64,000 nt of DNA. Origin: Siphonodentalium dalli. Lineage: Eukaryota; Mollusca; Scaphopoda; Gadilida; Siphonodentaliidae. The notes beneath the pieces were generated by a model, which did not search any database, was not told where the DNA came from, and saw only the letters and a list, made by a program, of their open reading frames with translations. The position numbers and the translations under genes are program-made. The stretch lies in contig CP136065.1 of NCBI GenBank assembly GCA_032622095.1, forward strand, positions 24,995,141 through 25,059,140, written 5' to 3'. Shown here piece after piece: positions 1 through 12,239 of the stretch (positions are counted from its first letter, which is position 1; the number at the start of each line of letters is the position of its first letter).

Positions 1-2799
1 GTATTTCTGAATTTTCATTAGTTATTTGAACATATTTTCTTCGATAAATCGAAACCTCATAGTTTAGTGTCACAAATTATGCTAAAATATCTAATCCAGC
101 ATGGCATAACAAGTTGTAATTGGAGAACCAACTATTGTTACTAACGATAATAATACAACAAAATCGTCTCCTGAAACCGACAAGGTATTATAATAACGAT
201 ATGTGTGTACCTACCTGAACTCATCGCTCGTGGAAAGCATGAGGGATTAGTCGCGTCCGTCGTTACTTATCCGGATCCTCGTTACACGGATGACCAGCGT
301 GAGAATGAGCCAGAGTCGTAATTTCGCTAAAATCCGGTTGAGAATCCGAAGCCGATTACGGGGGCGGGGCTAATTCCCGATTCTAGGTCAGATTTTGAAA
401 TCCACGTGGTCTCCGAAACTCTCTCCCAGCGTCAAACATCGCTCATGTATTTGACACAAGTATCATTTGTATCTTATATTTATAAAGTGCATGTTTGTTG
501 TGAAAGTCATGCTTTTCTTCTATGAATGAATTTATTTATTATAGTGACATTATGTATATAAATATAACATATATACACGGCACATAATTTGCTGCCAATC
601 CGACTTAATCGCATCTTTTTTTCAAGTTAAAGTGTATTTATTGATGATGGCAAGCATATCTAAACATGACAGCTCAAGGCCTCCTGAATCAAATTCCGAA
701 GATGTTGTGAAGAACACACGAAACTTGTCAGTTGAACAGGGACGTGGCGACAGGGGTTGATTGTGTGTCTCGACCCCCACCCCGAACTTTGATACAATTT
801 GCTAAGCTGTGCAGTCATTCATACGTGAGGAAAATCAGGATTATTTTGACTAACTGTTTCAAATAATGATACGTACAAGCCAACAAACGCAACAAACAAA
901 CCCGATTTTAAATAAATACATATACAAACTTATGACTAACTCGGGAGAGGGGGGTGTCCAGTGATCTGTATATATGTTCAACTTGTTTTGGTAGTCATGT
1001 TGCTTTGCCATTACTAAATATTTATTTTTTCAGTGTAATAACATATGGGAGAGGGGGTACCCTTAAGTGAGTCAGTACTTGTCCCCCAATTCCTTTTATG
1101 TATAAACAAATGTATGTGTTATATATCATGTGTTATCTAAATTTGACATATATTTGAAATAAATATATCTAAACTAAACTTTGGTACATTCCAGCAGTCG
1201 GAAATTTCATGCATGACACAACATTAGTTGGACATTAATTTGACACCATATATAGGTTGGCATTGTTCTCATTGTTTGATTTTTTTCAACCAGTAAAAGA
1301 TGGTAATTTTTCAATCTTAGTGTTTGTCAGATTGGATATTTCCAAGGGGAGCAAATTGAATTCTGCGAACCTGTGAGATTGATGTTTGGTTCAATGTCTA
1401 TACAGAGACTATTGTGCAAAACGACTGCATTTAACGAAACAAAACATGTTAAACATGAAATTGCTATAACTTTAAGACTAGATGATAGTACATACGTGTA
1501 TCTGATAATCCATCGATACCATATAATCCTACTATTTCTTGAATAAGAAGAAACATTATAATAACGAACACAGCAGAAGACATATCCATGCAGGTTCATA
1601 TGAATTCGGTCAATGGTGACGTATCCGCCGAATTCGAAATCGACATGGGTTCGGGCGGTATTTTAAGGATGGAATTATGAAATGGACATATGAAAGTGAC
1701 AATCAACAATGATTCGCCATCAACCGAAGTGCTCCCCCAGCGTTACTATCAATAGCGTTATTATTTGGCTAATTTCAGTAATATTCTCCCAGTTTACATT
1801 CAATAAAACAAATTTGTCTCCGCATTTAAAATTCTTTGATATAGATCGTTTATATTCTGCAATAATTTGTACACAAGAGACGGATTCTTATGTTTTATTG
1901 TGTTTTTAAACTCTGAGGTGGCGAAATCTCGGTTTGTTTACATTACGAACATTTGAGTCCGTAATCGGAATCCGAATCCCAATCGGATTACCACGAAATT
2001 GAGATTACGGTCTGTTCGTTTACTGATTCTGCCAATTTCTGGTCTGTTCTTTTGCCGAACCAAGTCGTACGGGGACCAATCTGTAATCTGAATCCATAAT
2101 CTGAATCGGATTTTAGCGAAATAACGCCTCAGCCGTCAAAATATCTAAACTAAAATATATGGTCTATATAGGATAGATAACTCTACAAAATCTAAGTGAC
2201 CGGATGGGAAGGGTGATATAAATTGGACCAGAGTTTGGATTGTCTGTTTCAAAATTCCCAGAAGTCTTTGCGTAAAAGATTAAATAAATTTACGTTCACA
2301 AAATTCAGAAAATACACTATGTGCTGATTCCAATTACTACTTAACACTGGGGTAATTATTTATTGGCATATGTTATAGCGAATTTATTTATCGCATCTCG
2401 ATAGAACATCAGATCATTGTTGTAAATGATCATTAATTTCACCGGCTCTCCAGATTTCGCGGCATTACCCAATTTACCCAAAATGTCACTGCAAAATCAC
2501 CCTTTTTATGACCTGTTTGTGTGTGTTTATTGCTTCATTTGATCACAACAGATCAAGTTTCTAAATTTTTTCAGGTTCACATATACCGTTAGTTAGATTA
2601 AATTAAATTTTAATTGGAAATACCCATGATCAGTGTGTTGGTGGACTGCTTGGTGAACTTTCAAGCACCATACATCTATAAAATGGCTTTGTTGATGTCA
2701 AATGATCCAATATTCCCAAGTGGTCAATAAATGTCTAATTGTAACCTACAAAACTTGAAAATACAAGGGTAACATAACTTGCTGTTTTGCACCTGTCTG
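1..2799. other. No recognisable gene
   Basis: I see no conserved coding sequence here. Two stretches (about 220-440 and 1920-2130) are richer in G+C and CpG and share phrases such as CCGATTACG and TTTCGCTAAAATCCG in opposite orientations, so they look like copies of one interspersed repeat. The rest is A+T-rich sequence with short open frames that match no family I know. Confidence 0.5.
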
Positions 2800-3540
2800 T
2801 CCGTCCGATGTCTGTTCATGCCATAACTTGAACAGTAGTGCTCGGATCTCAATGAAACTAGGTATGGATGTTCACTACTATGAGGACATTTTGTTCGGAT
2901 GTTGCATTCTAGCGTTATTCATCTTTGTTTATCTGGAAATGTTGGCTTTTTGGTCCATCTGGTGTCTGTTCATGTCATAACTTCAACAGTTGTGCTGGGA
3001 TCTCAATCAAATTTGGTATGGATGTTCACCACTATGAGGACATTAAAAAGAGGGTTCCATCGTTTTGTTCGGATTTTCCATTCTAGAGTTATCTTTGTTT
3101 ATCTGGAAATGTTGGCTTTTTGGTCTGTCTGGTGTCTGTTCATGTCTTAACTTCAACAGTTGTGCTGGGATCTCAATGAAATTTTATATGGATATTCACT
3201 ACTATGAGGACATTCAATAGAGGGTTCCATTCCGCTTTTCCATTCTAGAGTTATTCATCTTTGATTATCTGGAAATGTTGGCTGTTTGGTCCATCCGATG
3301 TCTGTTCAGGTCATAACTTGAACAGTAATGCTCGGATCTCAATGAAATTTGTTATGGATGTTCACCACTATGAGGACATTTAATGGCACATTGAACTGTT
3401 TTGTTATGGTTTTTTGTTCTAAAGTCATTCATCTTTGTTTATATGAAAATGCTGATTTTTGGGTCCATCTGTCTGAGTATAGCAGTCATAAGTTATAGAT
3501 ATGCCCACACTAGGGGGTATGCACCGGACGACAGTCCATC
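2800..3540. repeat. Tandem repeat, ~155-170 bp unit
   Basis: About four to five diverged copies of a unit run head to tail. Each contains 'ctgttcatgtcataactt', 'ctcggatctcaatgaaa', 'ggatgttcactactatgagg' and 'ttatctggaaatgttgg'. The phrase 'ctgttca.g.cataactt' recurs near 2813, 2968, 3137 and 3302. Another block of the same repeat lies at 13785-14210. Short open frames inside it follow the repeat unit and are not genes. Confidence 0.85.
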
Positions 3541-4676
3541 TCTTGTTTGACTCTCAAATGTATGGGAGGCCAAATTCACTTTTAATAATTATTTGCGCTT
3601 AACACGTTGAATGCCAGAACCCTATAATGTAACTATTGTAGGTGATGCCTTGTTTTGACAATCAAGATGGTAGATGTTGGTAATATTTCCAGAAACCTTA
3701 TTTTCCCATTTGTTCATATTGCCATTGTTGATTGAATTTTAGGGGCCACAGATAGCTTAGAAGATTAACATTGAAGGTTATGGATTTTAGTGTCCAAGCT
3801 ACTTGTAAAACATTGTAATGTGTCAAACCATTTGATTGAGGGCTACTTTCTTTCTTTTAAATGAAGTATGGTAATCTGTTTCGATTCAGGGGTCATAGGG
3901 GCCAGCATCCTCATCATATTATGTCTGTATAACAGTATATAGATAACACTTTTGTATTGTATAAGCTACATATATTTTTGAAAACCATACACCCCTGTTA
4001 TGAAACACTTAATCTTGCATGTACCTAACAAAATAAGAATTCCTTATTACACAAGTCAGATCTGATCTTATCTGTCTGACATGTTTGATAAACAAATAAC
4101 TGGGAAGAATGGGGGTAATTAAAGTACAGTTTAAATATGAGATGGAATCCCATACATGTATGTTGTTCTAAGCAGTCTGGCTTGTCAACAAATTATAATA
4201 TCTCTTTCGAAGTGAATGAATTTTGATTATTTGCCAGGTAAAAAGTGGCAGAGATAGGGATTTATCACTTTTGCTTCCAATGAGTTAACTTAAACTCCTA
4301 AACATATCCTCTGAAATCACTAAACCATTGGATCTCAAGGTGAGAGGTCCTTGGGTGAATAGGGACAGAGTTATGAGATTTAAGACTACTCCTCCACCAC
4401 CCCAAATACTTTAACCCCTTCTTAAGACAAATTATTTGAGCTTTTGATTTCAAGTTGGGTAATGATATGGATTCCTGTGATCATATCTTTGACAAATTAT
4501 CAGTTATAGCTAATCACTATGACCAAGGTATGGATTAAACATCTGCCGATCATGATCGGCCTCTCGTTGTGAAGTGTTTTATAAAACTTATTAAAAGGTG
4601 TCATGGAAACCATTGCAGTATACTCAACCTTATTACCAATATTCCTTTCAGGTATTATAGCCAAGGTATTCTTATA
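3541..4676. other. MED7 upstream region / 5' UTR
   Basis: No gene is recognised here. A good 3' splice site (polypyrimidine run ending in CAG at 4649-4651) lies 25 bp upstream of the MED7 ATG. The MED7 5' UTR is therefore probably spliced, with an untranslated first exon further upstream that I could not locate. Confidence 0.5.
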
Positions 4677-4796
4677 ATGGCAGACAATCAGGGAACAAGC
4701 AGTGCTTTCCCTCTGCCACCAATGCAGTATGTTAACCTGTACTCAGATGACAATATCAAACGAGGAAAAGACCTGCCTCCTCCACCTCCAATACAG
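4677..4796 (+). CDS. MED7: MED7 coding exon 1
   Basis: This exon has 40 codons, from the ATG to the glutamine of PPPPPIQ, followed by the donor GTGAGT at 4797. It encodes the proline-rich N-terminus and the conserved [12 protein letters not shown] segment. In-frame codons continue upstream for about 100 bp without an ATG, which supports this start. Confidence 0.95.
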
Positions 4797-7709
4797 GTGA
4801 GTTTAGCATTCATATGGTTTAATTTGTCATGAGTTAAAGTTCATGAATACAGACCGCGTCATTAGCGGTGCATTATTTCGTGTTATCGGCATCGAAACAT
4901 GAAGTGGATTCTCGCTGAGTTATGCCAAACTTAAGGCCTCTTATTTTGTTTGTATTATTGTGTAAATGTGCAGACAATATAGGGCGATAATCTTTTCAAT
5001 CAGAAGTTTAATTGAAGTGGCCACAATGTTTACTCTAACAGCCTTGACCATATCCAGCATGTTCATCACACTGAGTAAAAGTGCTGCACATAACATGCAA
5101 TTAGGTCTTGTTCCTGTTCTTGTGTGTTATGTTTTCATCACAATACTCACAACGCGCGCCATGTGAATGCATAGAAGATATTATGTTTGTTCTAAATCAG
5201 CACCTTATGGAAATTATGGAGGACACCTTCTGCATAATAGAAATTGCCTTTTGTAGCAATTGAAACAATTCTCAGTAAACGTCATACTCTGAAGACATTA
5301 ATTACATATTGGGTGTGATTACCTATCTTAGTGTCAATAATCTACATCCATAAGCTGCTTGTTGAACATCCCTACAGATGAAGAATTACCTATTCTCATG
5401 TATAATCCAAGATCTGAATGGGAGTTTCTATCTAATCCAAGATCTGAATGTGAGTTTCCATCTAACCCAGTAGTCAAACAGTTAAAGATGCATAATCTGA
5501 ATTAACACCCAAATTACTATTTCTTTGGTTTCGGGGATAAAAAATATTTTATTTGAGTCGAGGAACCCACCCATCAAAGCTCAGTGATCAGATATTGATT
5601 TTTGAAATTTATTATTTCTCGAGATGTGTAGTTATTGGTGGCCTGGTAGAAAGTCATCAAACCGCTAAAAAAAAATTGCAGATGAAGATAGATAACTCTA
5701 AAATCAAGTGGCTTTGGTGTTAAGATATATTTACAATACGGCCATATTTCGTTGAACAAAATGATGATAAATAACACATTATGGACAATTTTATACTATA
5801 GTTGACTGTGGTTAGCACTATTTTTTGGCAATTAATTGATTCTCATAACTGAAGGGGAATTTCAAAAAATGTTGTTGTTGTTGGAATCTGATGATATGGG
5901 GACCATCGAATCAGATTGAGTACCTTTAATTCTTTGAGAAAATTATATTTTGTGTAAATGGAAAATTAATTGATTTGATCACGAACTGAGCATGTAGGAA
6001 ATCAGTTCAATAATATTACTTAAAGGTACTCAATCCGATAAAACTCCTCTCAATTACTATTTTAATGGCTTCGGGGGTCAAAAATATTTGATTCGAGTCG
6101 AGGAAGCCACCCATCAAAGCTCAGATTTATTAGATATCGATTTTAGAAATCTATTATTTTTCATTATCGGGAATACTTTCTGTCCCAGAAGTTTGCCTAA
6201 AAAGCCGACCGACATACTCTCGATACTAAATTCCATTGAACAAAATGTTGCTATACAACACATTTTGAGCAATTATATACGATAGTTCACAGTCGTTAGC
6301 ATTATTTTTGGATAATTAATCGATTCTGATAATCAAAGTGACCTTTTATAAAATTTTGTTGTTGTTGGAATCTGTTGAAATGAGGACCCTCTGATCGGAT
6401 TGAGTACCTTTAAATATTGGAATTTAGTATTGACATTGATTTTTAATGAACTCAATCGTGATTTAACACGCTTTATATTATTCATATAATATGCAATTGT
6501 TTTTTTATTTTGGTCATTTATATAGGAATTGTACTGAGCGTTAGTGATTAGTGCGTTAAAAGTGACGCTCTTTTTTTCTTTGTTTTTCAAAATTGCAATA
6601 TATGCAACAATTGAATGTATTTGAAGCCATGAATGTGTGTAAAATACGCTTGTGTGCTCTATGATTGATGCAAACAACATGGTAATTATAACGAAAATTA
6701 ATTTATTACGATACCCAGAATCGTGACAGTGGGAAAAATTACCAGCTCTATAGTTTAGTCTCAAGAAGATGCATAACCCAATTAACGCTCGCAAATTACT
6801 ATTTCTTTAGCTTCGAGGGTAAAAAATATTTGATTGGAGTCAAGGAACCCACCCATCAAATCGTTTTTTAGTGGCCTGGTAAAAAGTCAACAAGAAGACG
6901 GTCTCGGACCAAATTGCAGATGAAGATGGATAACTCTAAAATCAAGTGGAAATACTGTCATATTTCATTGAACGACATGTTGATAAATAACACGTTTTGG
7001 GAAATTGTATACCCTAGTTGACAGTGGTTAGCATTATTTTGTTGTAATTAATCGATTCTGATTTGGAAGAAATGTTGTTGTAACTTGAAGATATGGGACC
7101 ATCTGATCAGATTGAGTACCTTTAATCCATCAGGAAAAATATTGTGTTTAATTTTTGCTTCAGGACACATACATGATGTTTGATGCTCGATTTAATGCTG
7201 ACGACACAATTTTGCAACCACTGGACACACAGCCTGGCCTGAGAAGGCTATACCCTCAAAACTGTGACCATAGAAGGGAGATGAAAAAACTCAACCATTC
7301 CATACTAGTAAATTTTCTCGACCTGTTAGAAATTATGATTAAGGTTCCTGACTCACTGAAACGTCAAGAAAAGTTAGAAGATACTCAACTGCTCTTCATA
7401 AACATGCATCACCTTATTAATGAATTCCGTCCTCATCAGGCCCGAGAAACACTTCGTGTCATGCTCGAGGTTCAAATGAAAAAGAGGCTCGATATCGCTG
7501 GGAAATTCGAGGAGCATTTGCAGAAAGTACGAGAACTTATTGAGTCATCTATCAGTGGTCTTCCAGAGGACGATTGTGCTGATTCTAAAGCTCTAGTTAA
7601 GAGCGAAATAATTCAGACTCCGTGTGATGAAGTTGAGATGACGGAGGAGAAAACTTCCTGTGATGCTCTCGATCAAATGATGTGCGATATTGTTGATGGC
7701 ATGAACTGA
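4677..7709 (+). CDS. MED7: Mediator complex subunit 7 (gene, two coding exons)
   Basis: MED7 is a subunit of the Mediator middle module. With MED21 and MED31 it forms a hinge that relays activator signals to RNA polymerase II in the nucleus. The spliced product is 221 residues (human about 233). Visible family hallmarks are an N-terminal proline-rich segment with [15 protein letters not shown], then PPPPPI before the exon junction, DTYMMF just after it, the helical block [15 protein letters not shown], and the highly conserved [17 protein letters not shown] followed by a coiled-coil-like charged helix. The C-terminal 40 residues are acidic and poorly conserved, as in relatives. The exons are 4677-4796 and 7164-7709, joined in phase 0 with GT..AG borders; the 2367-bp intron is filled with TTAA-flanked repeats. 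The start chosen is the first in-frame ATG. A near-identical copy of the 3' end lies at 10189-10975. Confidence 0.96.
5500..5929. mobile_element. Degraded TTAA-type miniature element
   Basis: This shares the body of the element at 6024-6409: a 'ttactatttctttgg.ttcgggg' block, 'gattgag..gaggaacccacc', then the terminus 'gattgagtacctTTAA' near 5929. The left inverted terminus is not recognisable, so the copy is truncated. It lies in the MED7 intron. Confidence 0.6.
6024..6409. mobile_element. TTAA-flanked miniature element (piggyBac-like)
   Basis: Inverted termini AGGTACTCAATCCGAT at the left and ATCGGATTGAGTACCT at the right are flanked by TTAA at 6020-6023 and 6410-6413. A TTAA target site is typical of piggyBac-like elements. 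The element is 386 bp and has no coding capacity. Relatives occur at 5500-5929, 6793-7126 and 11384-11852. Confidence 0.85.
6793..7126. mobile_element. Third copy of the AGGTACTC element in the MED7 intron
   Basis: The body matches the 6024-6409 element and ends with 'cagattgagtacctTTAA' at about 7126, only 37 bp before MED7 exon 2. The left end is degraded. Confidence 0.6.
7164..7709 (+). CDS. MED7: MED7 coding exon 2 (terminal)
   Basis: The exon starts after the acceptor TTTTTGCTTCAG and runs 181 codons to TGA at 7707-7709. It carries the conserved MED7 core (residues 41-180) and an acidic tail. From about base 7591 onward it is duplicated inside the transposon at 9772-11353. Confidence 0.96.
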   Translation, partial: DTYMMFDARFNADDTILQPLDTQPGLRRLYPQNCDHRREMKKLNHSILVNFLDLLEIMIKVPDSLKRQEKLEDTQLLFINMHHLINEFRPHQARETLRVMLEVQMKKRLDIAGKFEEHLQKVRELIESSISGLPEDDCADSKALVKSEIIQTPCDEVEMTEEKTSCDALDQMMCDIVDGMN

Positions 7710-9022
7710 TTACTGATTGTCTACTAACTTGTACAATGTAGATAGTATTAAATGTGAATATACATGTAAAATACTTCAGTATGATAGATGGTCAAGAATG
7801 GAAATAAGCATCCAGTCATAGTCAATGACCCATCGAAAATGCCAAAATAACCAATGCATGTTTGTTTGTGTCGGTCATTATGAGAGTTGCCAATTTATCT
7901 ACCACGCACAGGTAAATATTTCTGGTTTATTTTATTGATAAAACAAATGATAATTGGTGTAAGATAATAAATTTGTTACAGCATGTTTTTAAAACTACAT
8001 GCTCAATAGTTCTTTCTTCAAATAAACAAATCGCACAAAATGGCACGACTTTGGAATAGTACGCAAAACATAGTAATGTAAACAAATGTTTGTTTTGTAT
8101 TTTTGAGTGCTTGGTTTTGACAAGCACAAAATTATTAACAGCCCTCGAAATTGGGAATAAAAGTGTCAATGACACTTGGAGAGGAGATAATTTCATGTGT
8201 TAGTCATTGGAGCGATTAGGAATGTGGAACTTACATGTCTAAGTAATACTAGATGTGAACATGAAGACGGCCATGTTTTTCAACAAAATTCAGAAAAAAC
8301 TGATGGCTCCAATCTAGTGGTCACCCCGAGGTTCCATATGAAGTCTGTGTAGTGGGTGCCGAAGGATTTAGACATGCAAAGAGTAAAATCCAAGGTGGCC
8401 ATGTATTTTAACAAAATTCACAAACATTTGATGGCTCCCATCTAGAGGTCACTCTGTAAATTCATATGAAGTTTTGTGAAGATCCGATGGTGGATGTTGT
8501 CTGTAGGTGTGCCAAAGGATTTAGTTATGCAGAGTAAAATCAATGACACTGTAGCTCAACTTTGAGAGGGGATAATTTCATGTGTTAGTCAATGGAGCGA
8601 TTAGGAATGCAGAAAGTTGAGCTAAAAATTTGTTTTTTAACAAATTTCGGCAAAAAACGATGGCTCCCATCTAGACATCACCCTGAAGATCCATATGAAG
8701 TTTGGAGACGTTCGACTGAGAGTTGTGACCTGTAGGGTGTTCTAACTCAAATTTTTGACTGACAGATGATGACCATCAACCCATGGCAATAGCTCAAACT
8801 TTGACTTTGTCAAGTTCAGCAAAAAATGCCCCACAGCTAATTTAATTTAATGCTGTTAAATTCCAGATGTTTTCACGGCATTGCTTATTGGTGTGGGCAA
8901 TTCCAAAGACTATTAATGACCAACACAAACCAATTTGCCCACCACCAAAAGCTTGAAGATGGTTTTTTCAGTTTAACAGGAATTCCCTTAATCGCTATGT
9001 CATTGCCACATGTTAAATCATG
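7710..9022. other. MED7 downstream region with interspersed repeat
   Basis: From about 8140 onward there are three diverged pieces of a repeat marked by 'gatggctcccatctagaggtcacc' and 'aaggatttag.catgcaaagag'. The same repeat recurs at 40980-41180 and resembles units of the 25.2-26.9 kb array. AATAAA at about 7965 is one possible MED7 polyadenylation signal. No other gene is seen. Confidence 0.5.
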
Positions 9023-9091
9023 TGACTGCACTGACCGCTGATAATGTGACTTCACGACGTGAAGTCACATTATCAGCGGTCAGTGCAGTCA
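9023..9091. repeat. Perfect palindrome 1
   Basis: Arms of 33 bp around the three-base spacer GAC (9056-9058) pair without mismatch. The outermost pair is T9023 with A9091. It abuts a second perfect palindrome. Confidence 0.95.
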
Positions 9092-9185
9092 TCCGAAGAA
9101 TGCCAAAGATCTTATGTTGAAGATGAAGTCACGTGAAGTTCACGTGACTTCATCTTCAACATAAGATCTTTGGCATTCTTCGGAT
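9091..9185. repeat. Perfect palindrome 2
   Basis: Arms of 47 bp around the single base G9138 pair without mismatch. The inner part contains CACGTGAAGTTCACGTG. It starts on the base where palindrome 1 ends. Confidence 0.95.
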
Positions 9186-9306
9186 ATTTTTTTTTGCTAT
9201 AAAAACAAAATTAGCGATCAAAGATTATTTGGGCAAATTGGACATTTTGATTATATATTAATATAGGTACAATGAAAGAAAATACTAACAAATTTTCAGA
9301 ATATTC

Positions 9307-9660
9307 CTTTAACCCTTTAATGACGGAGCTTCCTGAATTTTTAAGAAAACCCTGTGCCAATGCATTCTCTTATATATGCGAGGCGACCATAGGTTGCCTC
9401 ATATATATACGATGATGCATTGGCCTAATTTTTTATAATTGTTAAAAAATATAAGAAAAAATTATAAAAAATTGTTAAAGAATGTAAGAGAAATGATAAC
9501 AATTGATAAAGAAAGTAAGAAAAAAATGGAAAAAAATATATAATTGTTAAAGAATGTAAGAAAAAATTATATAAAATGATAAAATTGAATATGAGAAATA
9601 AATGATAAAAATTGTTATAGAATGTAAGAAAAAATTATTAAACATAACAATATTTTGGGC
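9307..9660. mobile_element. TTAACCC hairpin element followed by AT-rich tandem run
   Basis: 'aaccctttaatgacggagc' is followed by the hairpin 'ccaatgcattctcttatata..' with its complement ending at about 9425. Next come repeated, degenerate copies of 'aattgttaaagaatgtaag'. The same hairpin plus AT-rich run recurs near 13378, 19975-20125 and 39424-39590, so the two parts probably belong to one element. Confidence 0.75.
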
Positions 9661-9986
9661 CGATTTAAACCAAATTTGGTGTGCTGACTCGGGGTACCCT
9701 TGGCAGAGTTATAATGGTGTTAGTTTTTCAAATTTTAGTTTTTCTACGACTTAAAAAAAAAATTCTTTTAACTCATTCAGTGCCGGCGACGTATATCCGT
9801 CGCCCGAAAGCGCCATCCATGTATATCCGTCGCCCAGAACATCTCGTTTAAATCATGCTCTATGCGCATATTCAACTTGGAAACCATGGCCTAGCCGAAG
9901 ATATCTCCGTTCAAACGACATATTGGGCAGCTCCGTACGTTGAGGCATTCAGGAGATAGAGCCGTCTGAATATAGGTGGTGAAAAA

Positions 9987-10307
9987 TTGTGTTTTGTGGG
10001 CGTGGCTAAAGTCTTGCAGAGTTCAAACTCTCTGAGAGGTCAACGTATACACCATACATATCTGTTAATTGGAAACCGATTTCGATTGCGTAAAGGGCGA
10101 TTACTATCAAGTCGGTCATTCCCTGATCCATCGAACACTTGGTTTAACACCAAACGATTGAGGAACAATGATTTGGACAACGTGCGCTCTCTAGTTAAGA
10201 GCGAAATAATTCAGACTCTGTGTGATGAAGTTGAGATGACGGAGGAGACAACTTCCTGTGATGCTCTCGATCAAATGATGTGCGATATTGTTGATGGCAT
10301 GAACTGA
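9987..10307 (+). pseudogene. Chimeric open frame ending in MED7 C-terminus
   Basis: This is an open frame of 106 codons inside the TTAA transposon. About 67 codons come from transposon sequence that I do not recognise. They run straight into the last 39 codons of MED7 (from [10 protein letters not shown] to the stop), in the original MED7 frame. No promoter is evident, and I infer no function. Confidence 0.4.
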
Positions 10308-10975
10308 TTACTGATTGTCTACTAACTTGTACAATGTAGATAGTATTAAATGTGAATATACATGTAAAATACTTCAGTATGATAGATGGTCAAGAATGGA
10401 AATAAGCATCCAGTCATAGTAAATGACCCATCGAAAATGCCAAAATAACCAATGCATGTTTGTTTGTGTCGGTCATTATGAGAGTTGCCAATTTATCTAC
10501 CACGCACAGGTAAATATTTCTGGTTTATTTTATTGATAAAACAAATGATAATTGGTGTAAGATAATAAATTTGTTACAGCATGTTTTTAAAACTACATGC
10601 TCAATAGTTCTTTCTTCAAATAAACAAATCGCACAAAATGGCACGACTTTGGAATAGTACGCAAAACATAGTAATGTAAACAAATGTTTGTTTTGTATTT
10701 TTGAGTGCTTGGTTTTGACAAGCACAAAATTATTAACAGCCCTCGAAATTGGGAATAAAAGTGTCAATGACACTTGGAGAGGAGATAATTTCATGTGTTA
10801 GTCATTGGAGCGATTAGGAATGTGGAACTTACATGTCTAAGTAATACTAGATGTGAACATGAAGACGGCCATGTTTTTCAACAAAATTCAGAAAAAACTG
10901 ATGGCTCCAATCTAGTGGTCACCCCGAGGTTCCATATGAAGTCTGTGTAGGGGGTGCCGAAGGATTTAGACATGC
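10189..10975 (+). pseudogene. Captured copy of MED7 3' end (787 bp)
   Basis: This copies 7591-8377 at a constant offset of 2598 bp, with about four substitutions seen (roughly 99.5% identity). It includes the last 39 codons, the stop, the 3' UTR and downstream repeat sequence. Identity ends abruptly on both sides inside the transposon at 9772-11353. It lacks the conserved MED7 core and cannot make a Mediator subunit. Confidence 0.95.
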
Positions 10976-11383
10976 CCCCCCACTTCCGATCCTTGCCATA
11001 ACATAATGCTATGTTATTCCACCAGCAAAATAAATGCCTAAAACTGCACAGAATAGGTTAGTTAGATGGTCACATAAAACAGATTTGTAATTTCACACAA
11101 TCGGTGTTAATATGAAGTACTCATTGCCATGGCAACACGAAATTTTTGACCTGTGATCACCCTATAGTACCGAAATTGGACTTTCAAAGAACTTCGTGAG
11201 TAGGGCCTATAATATCAATTCCTGCTGTCAGTTCAATTCTTTCCAATATTGAATAATCAAACTAAATATATAGCTAGTGTAAATTATGGCTTTTTCACCA
11301 GGAAACCTGGTTCCTGGGCAGCGTTTTCCCCAGGAAACCTGGCACTGAATGAGTTAATTATTATAAAAAAAAAATTATGTTAA

Positions 11384-11852
11384 AGGTACTCAACCCGTAA
11401 AGAGGGTCCCCATCTCAACAGATTCCAACAACAACAATCCGATCAGAGGGTCCTATATTACTATTTCTTTGGCTTTGGGGGTAAAAAATATTTGATTCGA
11501 GTCGAGGAACCCATCAAACAAAGCTCAGAGTTATTAGATATTGATTTTTCAAATTTGTTATGTTCTCGAGATGAGTACCAATAACTGCCGTAATCTGCTC
11601 TGGATGTGTACTCCAAATCTATTCAAACAGACAAGGATGAATAACTCTAAAATCAAGTGGTAATTTTTACGCAATTTTGACTGAGTTCTGGGCCAGATAG
11701 TATTCCCGATAATGAAAAATAATAGATTTCTAAAATCGATATCTAACAAATCTGAGCTTTGATGGGTGACTTCCTCGACTCGAATCAAATATTTTTGACC
11801 CCCGAAGCCATTGAAATAGTAATTGAGAGGAGTTTTATCGGGTTGAGTACCT
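11384..11852. mobile_element. AGGTACTC TTAA miniature element
   Basis: Termini AGGTACTCAACCCG and CGGGTTGAGTACCT are flanked by TTAA (11380-11383 and 11853-11856). The interior matches the MED7-intron elements but holds the body partly in both orientations, giving an internal inverted repeat. Confidence 0.85.
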
Positions 11853-12239
11853 TTAAATTGAGCAAGGAATTTTAAATTTTTTTTAAAGTGAATATTTTTT
11901 CGAATCAAACCCATATTCGAAGTTGATCTGTCTTTTGTGCTGAGAAATTCATATACAAAATTTGGTTCCGATCAGAAAGAAAATGTTTGAGTTATCGCAC
12001 CATGCGTAAAGTGTCAACAGACAGACGGACGGACTAACAACGAGTGGTCAATCCGGACCTTGACATACTATGGTATGGGTAAACATAAAAATTAGTCATT
12101 TGTGGGTAAGTATAAATTTTCCCATCTCCACTAGCATGGGCATGTATGTGATTTTTTAGTCGAGTTTTTGACGAGGGACGGTTGGCAGGCGGGCGACGGA
12201 CCTAAAGATTGCCTTATTATAACTTTGACATTTGTGAAC

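Larger units (their letters stand above)
9772..11353. mobile_element. TTAA-flanked transposon carrying a captured MED7 fragment
   Basis: A perfect 13-bp inverted terminus, CTCATTCAGTGCC at 9772 and GGCACTGAATGAG ending at 11353, is flanked by TTAA at 9768-9771 and 11354-11357. This is the piggyBac-like pattern. The 1582-bp interior has three parts: a G+C-richer left third with two 'gtatatccgtcgccc' repeats, the MED7 copy (10189-10975), and a unique right third ending in two 'ccaggaaacctgg' palindromic motifs. No transposase is recognisable, so the element is non-autonomous. Confidence 0.85.

Noticed and set aside
2899-3150. Open frame on + strand
   Set aside because: It follows the ~160-bp tandem unit and recurs in the 13.8-14.2 kb block; no protein similarity.
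6333-6794. 153-codon - strand frame in the MED7 intron
   Set aside because: It spans two different transposon pieces and shows no conserved motif.
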